From Trichocoleus sp. FACHB-40 (lineage in GTDB: Bacteria; Cyanobacteriota; Cyanobacteriia; Cyanobacteriales; FACHB-T130), in assembly GCF_014695915.1 (NCBI RefSeq), contig NZ_JACJPF010000028.1, positions 1 to 64,000 on the forward strand: 64,000 nucleotides of DNA, written 5' to 3'. The notes beneath the pieces were generated by a model, which ran no database searches, was not told the DNA's origin, and worked only from the letters and a program-made list of their open reading frames with translations. Both the position numbers and the translations under genes were made by a program. Numbering within the stretch: position 1 is the stretch's first letter; every line of letters begins with the position of its first letter. Below, in pieces: positions 19,190-27,558 of this stretch.

Positions 19190-19242
19190 TTTAATGCCTT
19201 GTTAATTTTTTATTAACCAACTGATTAAAGAACCTTAATTTT
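19190..19242 (+). promoter_or_regulatory. Pho-box-like array upstream of phoX
   Basis: TTAA tetramers at 19191, 19202, 19213, 19225 and 19235 give spacings of 11, 11, 12 and 10. Each 8-mer, such as TTTAATGC, GTTAATTT, ATTAACCA and CTTAATTT, partly fits the Pho-box consensus. The array lies about 170-220 nt before the promoter of an alkaline-phosphatase gene, the classic target of phosphate regulation. Confidence 0.5.
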
Positions 19243-19407
19243 ACGTAAGTAGTATTTATGGTGTGCGTGTAAACACGCAAATGATTTTTACCAGTCGGGC
19301 GTGGAGGGAGCCGTCACCTGTGTTAAGGAAAGCGCGCAGTAGGTATTATTCCTAATCCCAGCTCAAACCACACCGATGTTGTTAGGTAATGGTGTGTTAA
19401 CTAGCGG

Positions 19408-19437
19408 TTGACATAATTGCTGTGACTTGACTATAAG
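19408..19437 (+). promoter_or_regulatory. predicted sigma-70 promoter of phoX
   Basis: TTGACA (19408-19413) and TATAAG (19432-19437) with an 18-nt spacer, 52 nt before the ATG. A GAGGG ribosome-binding site lies in the leader. Confidence 0.55.
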
Positions 19438-19489
19438 TTCCCAGCATTTTTTGTGCGCCAGTCTTGCGATTCCTTAATGAGGGTTTTTC

Positions 19490-21889
19490 ATGTCTAAGCT
19501 TAGTCGGAGGCAGCTACTTGTTTTCTTTGGAGCCAGTGCTGGTGCTGCGGTACTAGCTCCTGCTGTAGAAAACAGAATTTTTGGGCTTGATTCAGGCATC
19601 GCTGAAGCAATACAGCCTCTGAAATTTACGCCATTGCGTCTGCCACATCCTTTGCCAATTTACACAGAGCAGAACAGTTACTACGCAACGGCAATTGGTC
19701 AGGGAACAGTAATAAATAAATCAGCAGATCCTAGATTAGGAACTTACAACATTCTTGATGACGTTGTAGTTCCGCCGGAATACGAACGTTATGTAATTGT
19801 ACGCTGGGGCGATCGCGTCTTCCCCAACCAAGAAGAATACTTTGGTTACAACAACGACTACACCGGCTTTATTCCCCTCAATGGTAGGAACCCCAACGAC
19901 GGCTACCTTTGGGTTAACCACGAATATGTCTCCTACCCATTTTCTTTTGCCGCCCCAGGCAGCTCAGAGGATTTAGCACAATTCCCCGAATCGTACCCTT
20001 TGGTCATTGGACAAAATTTGCCGAGTGACAGAACGAATATCGAACTCTTGGGCGAATTTTTGTACAACATGGGTGGCTCTATTGTCCGGATTGCCCGTGC
20101 AGACCGTGGCGGACGCTTTTCTGTTGTCCGTGATCCCAAAAATCGACGCCTCCACCATCTTTCAGGTTTAGGGATTAACTCTCAACGTTCCGATGCCTAT
20201 AAAAATGTCACATCCTGGGGTTCAAAGAGCTACCAACAAGGGGATCAAAATTACCTAATTGGCACTGGGCCAGCCGCTACTCAAGTCTTCCCTCTGAGTT
20301 CAGATGGACTGGGTAACAAAATCATCGGCACTGGATACAACTGTTCTGGCGGCACCAGTCCTTGGGGAACCATTCTATCTGCTGAAGAGAACTTCCAAGC
20401 CAGTACCGCCTTCTTCGTTGGAGTAACAGAACCCGTAAACGCCAACGGCACGCAGACAGGTTATATTGCAGGCACTACCGGGGCTACCTTTGGCTTCGTC
20501 GGGGAAAAATATGGCTACATGGTCGAAATTGACCCAGCAGACCCCAATTTCCGCCCCCGCAAACACACCGCTTTAGGTCGCTTCCGCCATGAAAATATTG
20601 CCATGCGGGTTGAGGCTGGAAAACAATTAATTGGTTACATGGGTGATGACCGACGCGGAGGTCACACTTGGAAATTTGTCAGTTCCGGTAGAGTTAGCTC
20701 TCCCACTGATAAGAACAACAGTCGCTTATTTGAAGACGGCACTCTGTACGTTGCCCGTTACAACCCTAACGGTACGGGTGAATGGATTCCGCTGAGATTA
20801 AATACCGCCACCAATCCAATTCCTCCCTCAGTTCTTGCCTCAAGGGAAATTGCCGCATTGGGCAAAGCGACCCGCAATGGTCGTACCCCAATACGACGCT
20901 TCGGGCCCACTGAAGACCCTGCACAAGGTAGTATCTTCCAGGGCGTTGACATAACCAATGAAGCGACAATTCTGCCCGCTTATAGAGGTAAGAAGCTATC
21001 AGATTTCTACACCAGCCAGGGTGCTGTGCTAGTGGATGCCTTTTTAGCTGCTAACTTGGTTGGCGGAACTCCCACGGCTCGTCCCGAAGACTTAGAAGTT
21101 AATCCACGCAATCCCAGAGAAGTGTTCATCGCCTACACAGACGGCGCTCCGGGCAGCGATGGCTATCCTGACTCACGGATCTTTGTAGTTTCTAAGTACA
21201 GCGCTGACATTAACGCGCCACAGCCATCCGGGGAACTTTTCAAGATTATTGAAGATAGCGCCGATGGCACGGGTACCACCTTCCGCTGGCAGCGATTTGC
21301 TAAAGGTGGGGAAGTGGGAGCCAACCCTGGAGATGGTTTCGCTAATGTGGATAACTTAGCGTTTGATAGCCAAGGTAACATCTGGGGTGTTACCGATATG
21401 TCTACTAGCGCCCACAATGGTTTTGATGTTGGTGCTGCCGCAACTCCCTTAAACATCGACCATAGGGTAGTGGGTGCTAACTCGCCTAGTCAGATTGACT
21501 CTAATCTCAATGTTGAAACTTCTAACTTGATTGGGGTGTTTGGCAATAACTGGTTATTCTTCATTCCCACCGCTGGGCCTGATGCTGGCGCAGTCGTACC
21601 CTTTGCCTATGGCCCACCGCGTTGCGAACTGACTGGCCCAACGTTCATTGGGGATACGCTGATTCTTTCGGTGCAGCACCCCGGCGAAGAGGTGCCATTC
21701 ACTCCCCAACAAATCCTGAGTCGAGATATCGAGATTCTGGACTTGACTGGAAGCAGCGTCTTTAATCAACGACGCACTGTGCCTCGTGGCAGTAATTGGC
21801 CCAGCAACATTGAGGGCAATCCTCAAGGGCCACCACGTCCCTCGGTGATTGGCATCCGCCGCAAACAGTCAAATGGCAGGCTTGTCTAA
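19490..21889 (+). CDS. phoX: PhoX-family alkaline phosphatase (DUF839)
   Basis: A 799-residue secreted phosphatase of the PhoX/DUF839 family, which releases phosphate from organic esters using Ca and Fe cofactors. The N-terminus SKLSRRQLLVFFGASAGAA is a twin-arginine signal, as known for PhoX. The motif NCSGGTSPWGTILSAEENF matches the conserved cysteine/glutamate region that binds iron. WVNHEYV, GRFRHENIAM and YMGDDRRGGHTWKFVS are further family blocks. It is predicted to act in the periplasm or outside the cell. A Pho-box-like array and a clear promoter precede it, in line with induction by phosphate starvation. The gene is followed by a long palindrome and has no operon partner. Confidence 0.88.
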   Translation: MSKLSRRQLLVFFGASAGAAVLAPAVENRIFGLDSGIAEAIQPLKFTPLRLPHPLPIYTEQNSYYATAIGQGTVINKSADPRLGTYNILDDVVVPPEYERYVIVRWGDRVFPNQEEYFGYNNDYTGFIPLNGRNPNDGYLWVNHEYVSYPFSFAAPGSSEDLAQFPESYPLVIGQNLPSDRTNIELLGEFLYNMGGSIVRIARADRGGRFSVVRDPKNRRLHHLSGLGINSQRSDAYKNVTSWGSKSYQQGDQNYLIGTGPAATQVFPLSSDGLGNKIIGTGYNCSGGTSPWGTILSAEENFQASTAFFVGVTEPVNANGTQTGYIAGTTGATFGFVGEKYGYMVEIDPADPNFRPRKHTALGRFRHENIAMRVEAGKQLIGYMGDDRRGGHTWKFVSSGRVSSPTDKNNSRLFEDGTLYVARYNPNGTGEWIPLRLNTATNPIPPSVLASREIAALGKATRNGRTPIRRFGPTEDPAQGSIFQGVDITNEATILPAYRGKKLSDFYTSQGAVLVDAFLAANLVGGTPTARPEDLEVNPRNPREVFIAYTDGAPGSDGYPDSRIFVVSKYSADINAPQPSGELFKIIEDSADGTGTTFRWQRFAKGGEVGANPGDGFANVDNLAFDSQGNIWGVTDMSTSAHNGFDVGAAATPLNIDHRVVGANSPSQIDSNLNVETSNLIGVFGNNWLFFIPTAGPDAGAVVPFAYGPPRCELTGPTFIGDTLILSVQHPGEEVPFTPQQILSRDIEILDLTGSSVFNQRRTVPRGSNWPSNIEGNPQGPPRPSVIGIRRKQSNGRLV

Positions 21890-21923
21890 AAAGTAAAAGC
21901 CTGTTATGTAAAAAGCAAAAGAT

Positions 21924-21974
21924 AAAATTTTCCCTCGTTCTCCGGGCATATGCCTGGGAACGAGGGAAAATTTT
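21924..21974. repeat. 51-nt near-perfect palindrome after phoX
   Basis: Outer arms of 17 bp (AAAATTTTCCCTCGTTC and its complement) surround a second pairing CCGGGCAT / ATGCCTGG. It resembles other dispersed CCCAGG/CCTGGG palindromes in the window and probably acts as the phoX terminator. Confidence 0.65.
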
Positions 21975-22055
21975 AGGTTCGGTTTCCCCGATCGGGAAAA
22001 TCACTGAGAACGATATGATAGATATGGTTTATTTTGCCAAAATTGGTAAACGCCT

Positions 22056-22823
22056 GTGCTATCTACGCTTATAGCTGACTTTCGCATCATCTTCGAGCGT
22101 GACCCCGCCGCCCGCAACTGGCTGGAGGTTCTGTTTTGCTATCCAGGTTTGCAGGCGCTGGTATTCCATCGCTTTGCTCATTGGCTATACGTCCTGGGAA
22201 TTCCCTTCATCCCTCGATTGATTTCCCAACTAGCTCGCTTTCTTACTGGCATTGAAATTCACCCCGGTGCTGTAATTGGACGGAGTGTTTTTATTGACCA
22301 CGGGATGGGTGTGGTGATTGGTGAAACCGCAATTGTGGGAGATTATGCTCTCATTTATCAAGGTGCTACTCTGGGCGGTACTGGCAAGGAGGGCGGCAAG
22401 CGTCACCCCACGTTAGGAGAAAATGTCGTGGTGGGTGCTGGTGCTAAAGTTCTGGGTAATATCCAAATCGGCAACAGTGTCCGCATCGGAGCTGGGTCGG
22501 TTGTTTTGCGGGATGTGCCTTCCGATTGTACTGTGGTCGGCGTTCCGGGTAGGATTGTCTATCGCTCCGGTGTCCGGGTGAATCCACTGGAACATGGAAG
22601 TTTGCCCGATTCTGAAGCCGCGGTGATTCGCGCTTTGGTAGACCGGCTAGAGTCGCTGGAACAACAGTTGCAAGAGCTACAAAATCAACAACCTGCTCAT
22701 GCGTCCACTCCTGCTCAATTAGTGGCGGCAAATAATTTATCGAATGTTCCAGCAGCCGTGGCTCCCAGTTGTCGCCTTAAGGATGGGGTGATTCAGCAAT
22801 TCTTGGATGGTGCTGGTATCTAA
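22056..22823 (+). CDS. cysE: serine O-acetyltransferase
   Basis: It acetylates serine with acetyl-CoA, the first step of cysteine synthesis. A helical N-terminal domain ([23 protein letters not shown]) is followed by a left-handed beta helix of hexapeptide repeats with the active-site [13 protein letters not shown] and the [14 protein letters not shown] loop, closing with [11 protein letters not shown]. At 255 residues it has a C-terminal tail longer than the minimal enzyme, with a Leu/Gln-rich helix ([14 protein letters not shown]), a possible oligomerisation element. The start is a GTG at 22056. The C-terminus does not end in the isoleucine tail region in an unusual way: the last residue is Ile, as needed for binding cysteine synthase in known complexes. 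Confidence 0.92.
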   Translation: MLSTLIADFRIIFERDPAARNWLEVLFCYPGLQALVFHRFAHWLYVLGIPFIPRLISQLARFLTGIEIHPGAVIGRSVFIDHGMGVVIGETAIVGDYALIYQGATLGGTGKEGGKRHPTLGENVVVGAGAKVLGNIQIGNSVRIGAGSVVLRDVPSDCTVVGVPGRIVYRSGVRVNPLEHGSLPDSEAAVIRALVDRLESLEQQLQELQNQQPAHASTPAQLVAANNLSNVPAAVAPSCRLKDGVIQQFLDGAGI

Positions 22824-22840
22824 TATCAATAAGGCAAATG

Positions 22841-22876
22841 TTAGAAGGCAAAAAAAATTGTTTTTTTGCCTTCTAA
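22841..22876. terminator. bidirectional terminator between cysE and the FMN-binding gene
   Basis: Perfect arms TTAGAAGGCAAAAAAA and TTTTTTTGCCTTCTAA with an A/T centre. It lies between two convergent genes (ends 22823 and 22881). Confidence 0.75.
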
Positions 22877-22880
22877 TGCT

Positions 22881-23459
22881 TTATGGATTCACAGCTTGAG
22901 TAGTCCAGGTTTGCGAATCTAGGCTGTATAGCCACCGATTTTGCGGTTCGCCTCGCAATTCTAAGTGATCTACCTGCACGGGTTCGAGGAGTAGTAGACA
23001 AAAATTCGCTAGCGGTTGGGCTGAATCGGGTGGCGGTGGCGAAAAGGCGACGGCATCAGCTCTGGTTTCGCCAGGCGCTGGCCACGCGAATTGCACGCGA
23101 GCGGCATCTGAGAGGTCTTTCCAGGTGGTTTGACGTGCTTGTTGTAGGGCTGGGTTGGGATGCTCTTGTTGTACCAGGGTTAGCGTACCTGCGAGGCGAA
23201 ATTGTTCGCGGGTGTTGGTGAAGTACCAGCAAGCTTCTCCCCAAGGCTGATGATCAATTTGCTCTGGTTTCTGACTGCGGGAATCTATGACAAATTTCAG
23301 TTGGTTGGTGTCTGGTAGAAATCCCCGAAATACGACGGTACGGTTGGCTGGCCGTCCATCAGCCCGAACGGTGGCTAACTGCAAGTAGCGGCAATGAGGC
23401 TGGCTGTCATTGCGATGCAAGGCACCGGCTAAGGGCGATCGCCACGGAGCAAGGGACAT
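22881..23459 (-). CDS. FMN-binding PPOX-type protein (Alr4036-like)
   Basis: A 192-residue split-barrel flavoprotein of the pyridoxamine-5'-phosphate-oxidase-like group found in cyanobacteria and plants. Recognisable parts are CRYLQLATVRADGRPANRTVVFRGF, the stretch with DSRSQKPEQI (phosphate binding of FMN), and WKDLSDAARVQFAWPAPG. The family resembles PdxH but is not proven to make pyridoxal phosphate, so I do not assign that reaction. It ends against cysE with a shared terminator. Upstream it has a heptamer tract (AATTGGG). Start ATG at 23459 fits family proteins beginning with a short MxLAPWR segment. Confidence 0.8.
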   Translation of the reverse strand: MSLAPWRSPLAGALHRNDSQPHCRYLQLATVRADGRPANRTVVFRGFLPDTNQLKFVIDSRSQKPEQIDHQPWGEACWYFTNTREQFRLAGTLTLVQQEHPNPALQQARQTTWKDLSDAARVQFAWPAPGETRADAVAFSPPPPDSAQPLANFCLLLLEPVQVDHLELRGEPQNRWLYSLDSQTWTTQAVNP

Positions 23460-23471
23460 TAAAGTAATTTT

Positions 23472-23507
23472 GAATTGGGAATTGGGAATTGGAAAAATTC
23501 TTACCTA
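23472..23507. repeat. STRR heptamer tract (AATTGGG) with GGTAAGA core
   Basis: Tandem AATTGGG units are followed by AAAAATTCTTACC. On the minus strand this reads GGTAAGAATT then CCCAATT units, the same order as in the tract at 32856-32945. Confidence 0.6.
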
Positions 23508-23634
23508 GTTGCTAGTCCTGAGTGCAACCTACATATAGCGCATTTTATGTATTTTGGCAAGTTTTGACCCCATATGAGCGATCGCGTATAGTCTTGATCT
23601 ATCGATCAGTCCCAAAGATAATCTGACTTGACTT

Positions 23635-26172
23635 ATGGTTCGAGAGCTTGAGCGAGTACGCCAAAATAGCAAATTTCCTGAAACTGCACCAGCAGGCTTA
23701 CCTGTATTTTTTAGAACGTATAGCCGCCGCACAGAAGCTGGGCGCGAGACGTGGGAAGAAGTATGCGCCAGAAGCGTCCGTGGTTTAACCAAATTAGGTA
23801 AGCTTACCCCAGAAGAGACAGCCCTACTAGAACGGATGCAGCTCCAGCTCAAAGCATTGCCTTCCGGTCGCTGGTTGTGGGTAGGCGGAAGTGAATGGAT
23901 CGAGCAACAACAAAACTTTTCCGGCGCTTACAACTGCACCAGTACAAATGTACTGGATTGGCGTGCCTTTGGCTTAATGATGGATCTGGCGATGATGGGC
24001 TGTGGCACAGGTGCCGTCCTCGAACCAAAATACATTAATCAACTGCCACCCATCCGCAATCGTCTGATTGTAACTATACAAGGGGATGTAGGTAGCACCC
24101 AGCCACACCTTCGGCGCGAACAGACAGAAGTTCAGGTGGAAGGTAATAAGGTACTTATTTATGTGGGAGATAGTCGCCAAGGTTGGGTCAAATCTTATCA
24201 AACATTGTTGGAATTATCCACAGATGAACAGTTTTCACGAGAAGTCAACATATCAATTGACTTGAGTGATGTTCGTGCTGCCGGAGAAGCCCTTAAAGGC
24301 TTTGGAGGCGTTGCTAATCCTGTTAAGTTACCTGGGCTTTATGAACGCTGTGCGGCAATTTTGAATAAAGCTGTAGGACGGCAATTAAACTCAGTTGAAT
24401 GCTGTTTGTTAATTGATGAAGCCGCAGTAGTCGTAGTAGCTGGCAACGTGAGAAGGTCAGCTGGCATGAGGCAAGGCATTAGCGATGATGAATTGTTTGC
24501 CAGTGCTAAAGGCAATCTTTGGCAGCAGGATGAAAATGGTAACTGGCGGATCGATCCAGATCGAGATGCTTTAAGAATGGCAAATCATACGCGAGTTTTT
24601 CACCACAAACCAACTCTTGAAGAGTGTGTAGAAGCTGTTAGAAAACAGTATTACTCCGGTGAAGGCGCGATTCAATGGGCTGGAGAAGCTATAGCTAGAG
24701 CTAACTGCGATTTACTATTTTCACCTGAACTAAAAACTGATTTTCTGAAAGCTTATGACCAAGGAAAAGCTCAAGATTGGTTACTAGAACACTACCCCAA
24801 CTTAGATACTTTGGAGATAGAGCATAGATTAGCTCGTGTTGGCTTGAATCCTTGCGGTAGCCTAGATTTTGCCGCCTAGCCTGGGGACAGGTTAGATAGT
24901 CAGAGGGTGAATTGCTGGAAGCCTAAACACAAAAAATGTGCAAGGTAATCAGCAGCCAAGCTCCAGATGTAAGGCAGGATGCCCCAGAGTTGGAGAAGGT
25001 TCAGAGACTAGACCTGCGGGAAACCAATAATGGTCAGACAGCGCCCTCCACCTAGATCAGGTGAAGATATAGTCCGATACCACTAGAAATAGTGGATAAC
25101 AAAATAGGAAATCATTGGCTCTAATTTCCACTGTAATCTTTCGGAGATTCATCTCAATCAAATTGACCCACATAACTACAAAGAACAAGAGGAAGCTTTC
25201 ACAGCAGCAGCATTATCAGTAGCCTCACTGTTAAATCATGAATTTGTCGAAGAACGTTACCGAAAGTCACGCGAACTCGATCCAATTGTGGGCGTATCTT
25301 TTACAGGATTGTTCGACTTTTTTGTGATAGCTTTTGGCGTGGATTGGTTGCGTTGGTGGGAAGCTGGACGACCCGACACCGCGGAAGGATTGGAGTTTAA
25401 GCGACAAGAGCAAGAATATTTGACTCGTTGGCGAGAAATTGTGCATCGAACCGTGTGGGATTATTGCGATCGCCATTCCCTAAAACGCCCGAACCGTTGC
25501 ACCACAGTTCAGCCTTCTGGCACTAAATCCTTACTGACCGGCGCTTCCCCTGGTTGGCATCCCCCGAAGGCGCAACGTTTCCTGCGGCGCATCACATTTA
25601 GAAAGAATGACCCTGTAGCCTTAGCGTGTATCGACTACGGTTACAATGTCGTTCCGTCTCAGTCTGACAAAGATGAAAATGGCAATCTCCTGAACGATCC
25701 CTTCGATCCCCGATGCACGGAATGGCTGGTGGAAATTCCCGTCGCCGTACCTTGGGCTGATTTGCCTGGTGCTGATCAAATCGAGATTGGCAAATTTAGC
25801 GCGATCGCGCAAATGGATTTCTATATGCAAGTCCAAAAATTCTTTGTGCGACACAACACCTCCGCCACCATTGAGCTGCGCGAACATGAGATAGAAGCTT
25901 TAGGTAGTAGCATTTACGAAGCTATTCAAAATGATGAAGGCTACATCTCAGCCGCACTTTTGGCACGTTTCGATGCTCACCAAACCTTCCCGCGCTTGCC
26001 ATTTGAGCCAATCACAAAACAGCAGTACGATCAGTTCAAGCAAGAAGTGGAACTGCGACGGCAGAATGAAAATTTTCATGCTGCCTTAAGTCGCTACGAT
26101 GCTGGCTACTCAATGGAAGCTGGCCCTGCTGGGTGTGATTCCGATAAGTGTCTTTTTTCGGAGCAAAAGTAG
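23635..26172 (+). CDS. nrdJ: adenosylcobalamin-dependent ribonucleoside-triphosphate reductase, split by an intron
   Basis: Class II ribonucleotide reductase of the monomeric triphosphate type. It makes deoxynucleotides with coenzyme B12 and works with or without oxygen. The product is join(23635..24858, 25108..26172), 762 residues, a normal length. Visible cysteines are Cys101 in FSGAYNCTST and Cys417 in NFHCNL (the redox pair), Cys407 in NPCGE (the thiyl radical) and Cys751/Cys756 in GCDSDKC (the C-terminal shuttle). The 5' exon alone would end after six intron codons at TAG, and the 3' exon has no good start, so splicing is needed for function. The intron lies exactly between the codons for Gly408 and Glu409 of the catalytic loop. 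A cobyrinate amidase gene (cbiA) lies 8 kb downstream. Confidence 0.93.
24859..25107 (+). ncRNA. group I self-splicing intron, ORF-less, in nrdJ
   Basis: A 249-nt intron with all core elements seen by hand. P1: exon GCGGU ending at 24858 pairs with guide GCCGC (24871-24875), with the U.G wobble at the 5' splice site. P2: CTAGCCTG-GGGA-CAGGTTAG (24876-24895). P3: GAGGGTG (24903-24909) with CGCCCTC (25042-25048). P4: TGCTG (24913-24917) with CAGCA (24950-24954). P6: CTCCA/TGGAG. P7: GACTA (25006-25010) with TAGTC (25070-25074), within the R and S consensus GTTCAGAGACTA and AAGATATAGTCC. P8: CACCT/AGGTG. P9: CCACTA-GAAA-TAGTGG (25080-25095). It ends in G (25107). A GACC/GGTC pairing after P7 hints at a group IA member. 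There is no homing endonuclease ORF. Confidence 0.93.
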
Positions 26173-26541
26173 GTATAGGGGAGGCAAGAAGAGTCAGATT
26201 GTCAATACCGATTGGTTAAGCTTCCATCCCCCACCTGCGGTGATCCCGTGTTTTAGGGGTGAAGCGGGTAACTTTTTAGAAGATGTCTGAATAAGTCATA
26301 ATCGATACGCTTAGACGGTCTTAGCCCCCCTTGAAAAGGGGGACTAAGACTTAATTCTCCTCCCTTTTCTCTGACAATGCCATGCCCCTATGTAGCGCAA
26401 ATGAATGATAAGTTATTTAACCGACATTCCTCACCGACAAGTATTACTTCCTGCTCTTGCCAAGCCAAGCCTCCATTCAAACACGCTAGGATCGATCTAG
26501 AAAAATCAATTGTTTAACCCACAACCCCAGGAGACTCTTAA
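26173..26541. other. intergenic region after nrdJ
   Basis: No gene is supported. It contains one copy of a TTAGCCCCCC...GGGGGACTAA palindrome (26321-26348), which may end the nrdJ transcript, and at its right end a CAGGAG ribosome-binding site for the next small gene. Confidence 0.45.
26321..26348. repeat. palindrome TTAGCCCCCC / GGGGGACTAA
   Basis: Arms TTAGCCCCC and GGGGGACTAA around TTGAAAA. Two more variants lie at 27405-27428 and 27457-27484, so this is a local repeat family. Confidence 0.6.
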
Positions 26542-26760
26542 ATGTTTCTCGATGAACTGACACCAGTATTCAAAGAATTCACCAAACACCCAGCAGCTTT
26601 CTTAGGCGGCTTTGTCTCTGGTATCCTCCGAGTCAACCTGAATGACGATCCAGTTAAAAGCTGGCTCGACGCGGAAGCTGGGGTTAGCTCCTATCCCTCC
26701 TCTAGCACAAGCAGTGATAACGGCAGAAGCAGTGGCCCTCAGTCAATTTCTATTGACTAA
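26542..26760 (+). CDS. small conserved cyanobacterial protein, function unknown
   Basis: A 72-residue protein. The N-terminal ~48 residues (FLDELTPVFKEFTKHPAAFL, then GGFVSGILRVNLNDDPVKSWL) look like a conserved small cyanobacterial family with a short hydrophobic, possibly amphipathic helix. The C-terminal third is Ser-rich and low-complexity. A perfect CAGGAGACTC precedes the ATG and a strong hairpin follows the stop, both arguing that the gene is real and monocistronic. I cannot name a function. A membrane-peripheral role is only a guess from the helix. Confidence 0.6.
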   Translation: MFLDELTPVFKEFTKHPAAFLGGFVSGILRVNLNDDPVKSWLDAEAGVSSYPSSSTSSDNGRSSGPQSISID

Positions 26761-27091
26761 CTCTCAGTAGTGCTGAGTCCTGAATAAGTAGTGTTATTTG
26801 GACTCAGCACTATTAGATTTCTTGTTAAATGTCATAGAAAATCAACATTAAAAAAGCCGCAACTGTGTAGGCTACATGGCCTTGCACAATAAAATTAGTA
26901 GGCTATGATAGGACGAAATATAAAAGTTCAGCCCTATCAATGGTTGGGTTTAGGACTCGTGTAGCCGCACTTCTAGGCTTGGGTCATAAAATTTCATCAT
27001 TGGTAAATAATGCTTGACCTTGATTTATAGTTCGCGTCTGACCATGTAAAGGTTCTGAACTTTAGTTCCTCTTTCAGCCTTATACATCGAC
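26761..27091. other. intergenic region with hairpin and long 5' leader of the RRM gene
   Basis: It holds the hairpin at 26768-26812 and then about 280 nt before the RRM gene. Long, structured leaders are known for cold-regulated rbp genes in cyanobacteria, but I cannot show one here. No ORF is supported. Confidence 0.4.
26768..26812 (+). terminator. hairpin after the 72-residue gene
   Basis: Perfect 13-bp arms TAGTGCTGAGTCC (26768-26780) and GGACTCAGCACTA (26800-26812) with a 19-nt loop. The downstream run is only TTAGATTT. The arm core GTGCTGAG/CTCAGCAC recurs in the psaA-psaB spacer. Confidence 0.55.
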
Positions 27092-27370
27092 ATGACCATT
27101 TACATCGGAAACCTGTCTTACCAAGCTACGGAAGAAGATTTAAAAGCAGTCTTTGCAGACTACGGTGCTGTCAAGCGAGTTTTGTTGCCGACAGACCGAG
27201 AAACAGGACGTATGCGAGGATTTGCTTTTGTTGAAATGACAGATGATGCCCAGGAAGAAGCCGCCATTTCCGAATTGGATGGCGCTGAGTGGATGGGACG
27301 TCAGCTAAGAGTTAATAAAGCACGGCCGAGGGAGGACGATCGCAGCGGCGCGAAGCGAGCCAGATTTTAA
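27092..27370 (+). CDS. RRM-domain RNA-binding protein (cyanobacterial Rbp type)
   Basis: A 92-residue single RNA-recognition motif. RNP2 is IYIGNL (residues 3-8) and RNP1 is RGFAFVEM (about residues 43-50), followed by a short basic C-terminus (REDDRSGAKRARF). Cyanobacterial Rbp proteins of this build are RNA chaperones, often cold-induced, and some position mRNAs near thylakoids. The Gly-rich tail found in RbpA-type members is absent, so this belongs to the short-tail group. It is flanked by two GC-rich palindromes downstream. The ATG is fixed by the conserved MTIYIGNL start. Confidence 0.9.
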   Translation: MTIYIGNLSYQATEEDLKAVFADYGAVKRVLLPTDRETGRMRGFAFVEMTDDAQEEAAISELDGAEWMGRQLRVNKARPREDDRSGAKRARF

Positions 27371-27404
27371 TTAGTCATTAACGCTTCGGTGGAACTTTAC
27401 AGAT

Positions 27405-27428
27405 TAGAACCCTTTTAAAAGGGAACTA
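27405..27428. repeat. palindrome TTAGAACCC / GGGAACTAA
   Basis: A variant of the TTAG...CTAA family with the central perfect palindrome CCCTTTTAAAAGGG (27410-27423). It probably ends the RRM transcript. Confidence 0.5.
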
Positions 27429-27456
27429 AATTTGTAGAGAGCAAGTGTGCGATCGC

Positions 27457-27484
27457 CTAACCCCCCTTTATCAGGGGGGCTAAG
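27457..27484. repeat. palindrome CTAACCCCCC / GGGGGGCTAAG
   Basis: Six-bp CCCCCC/GGGGGG arms (27461-27466 and 27474-27479), flanked by CTAA and CTAAG. It lies between the convergent RRM and pfkA genes. Confidence 0.55.
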
Positions 27485-27558
27485 AAAAAGGTGCAAAAAG
27501 TTGCGTTTATTAGTCATTGGTCATTAACACGGAAAATAAAAGACTAATGACATAAATT

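Larger units (their letters stand above)
18993..19489. other. divergent regulatory region, PEP-CTERM gene / phoX
   Basis: This 497-nt region carries TTAA tetramers in 11-bp phase (19108-19238), a block with mutually exclusive hairpins (19260-19396) and a good sigma-70 promoter (19408-19437) for the phosphatase gene. No ORF is supported. Confidence 0.6.

Noticed and set aside
24859-25107. possible inactivated nrdJ with a deletion or insertion
   Set aside because: The interruption folds as a complete group I intron and exact excision restores a full-length reductase.
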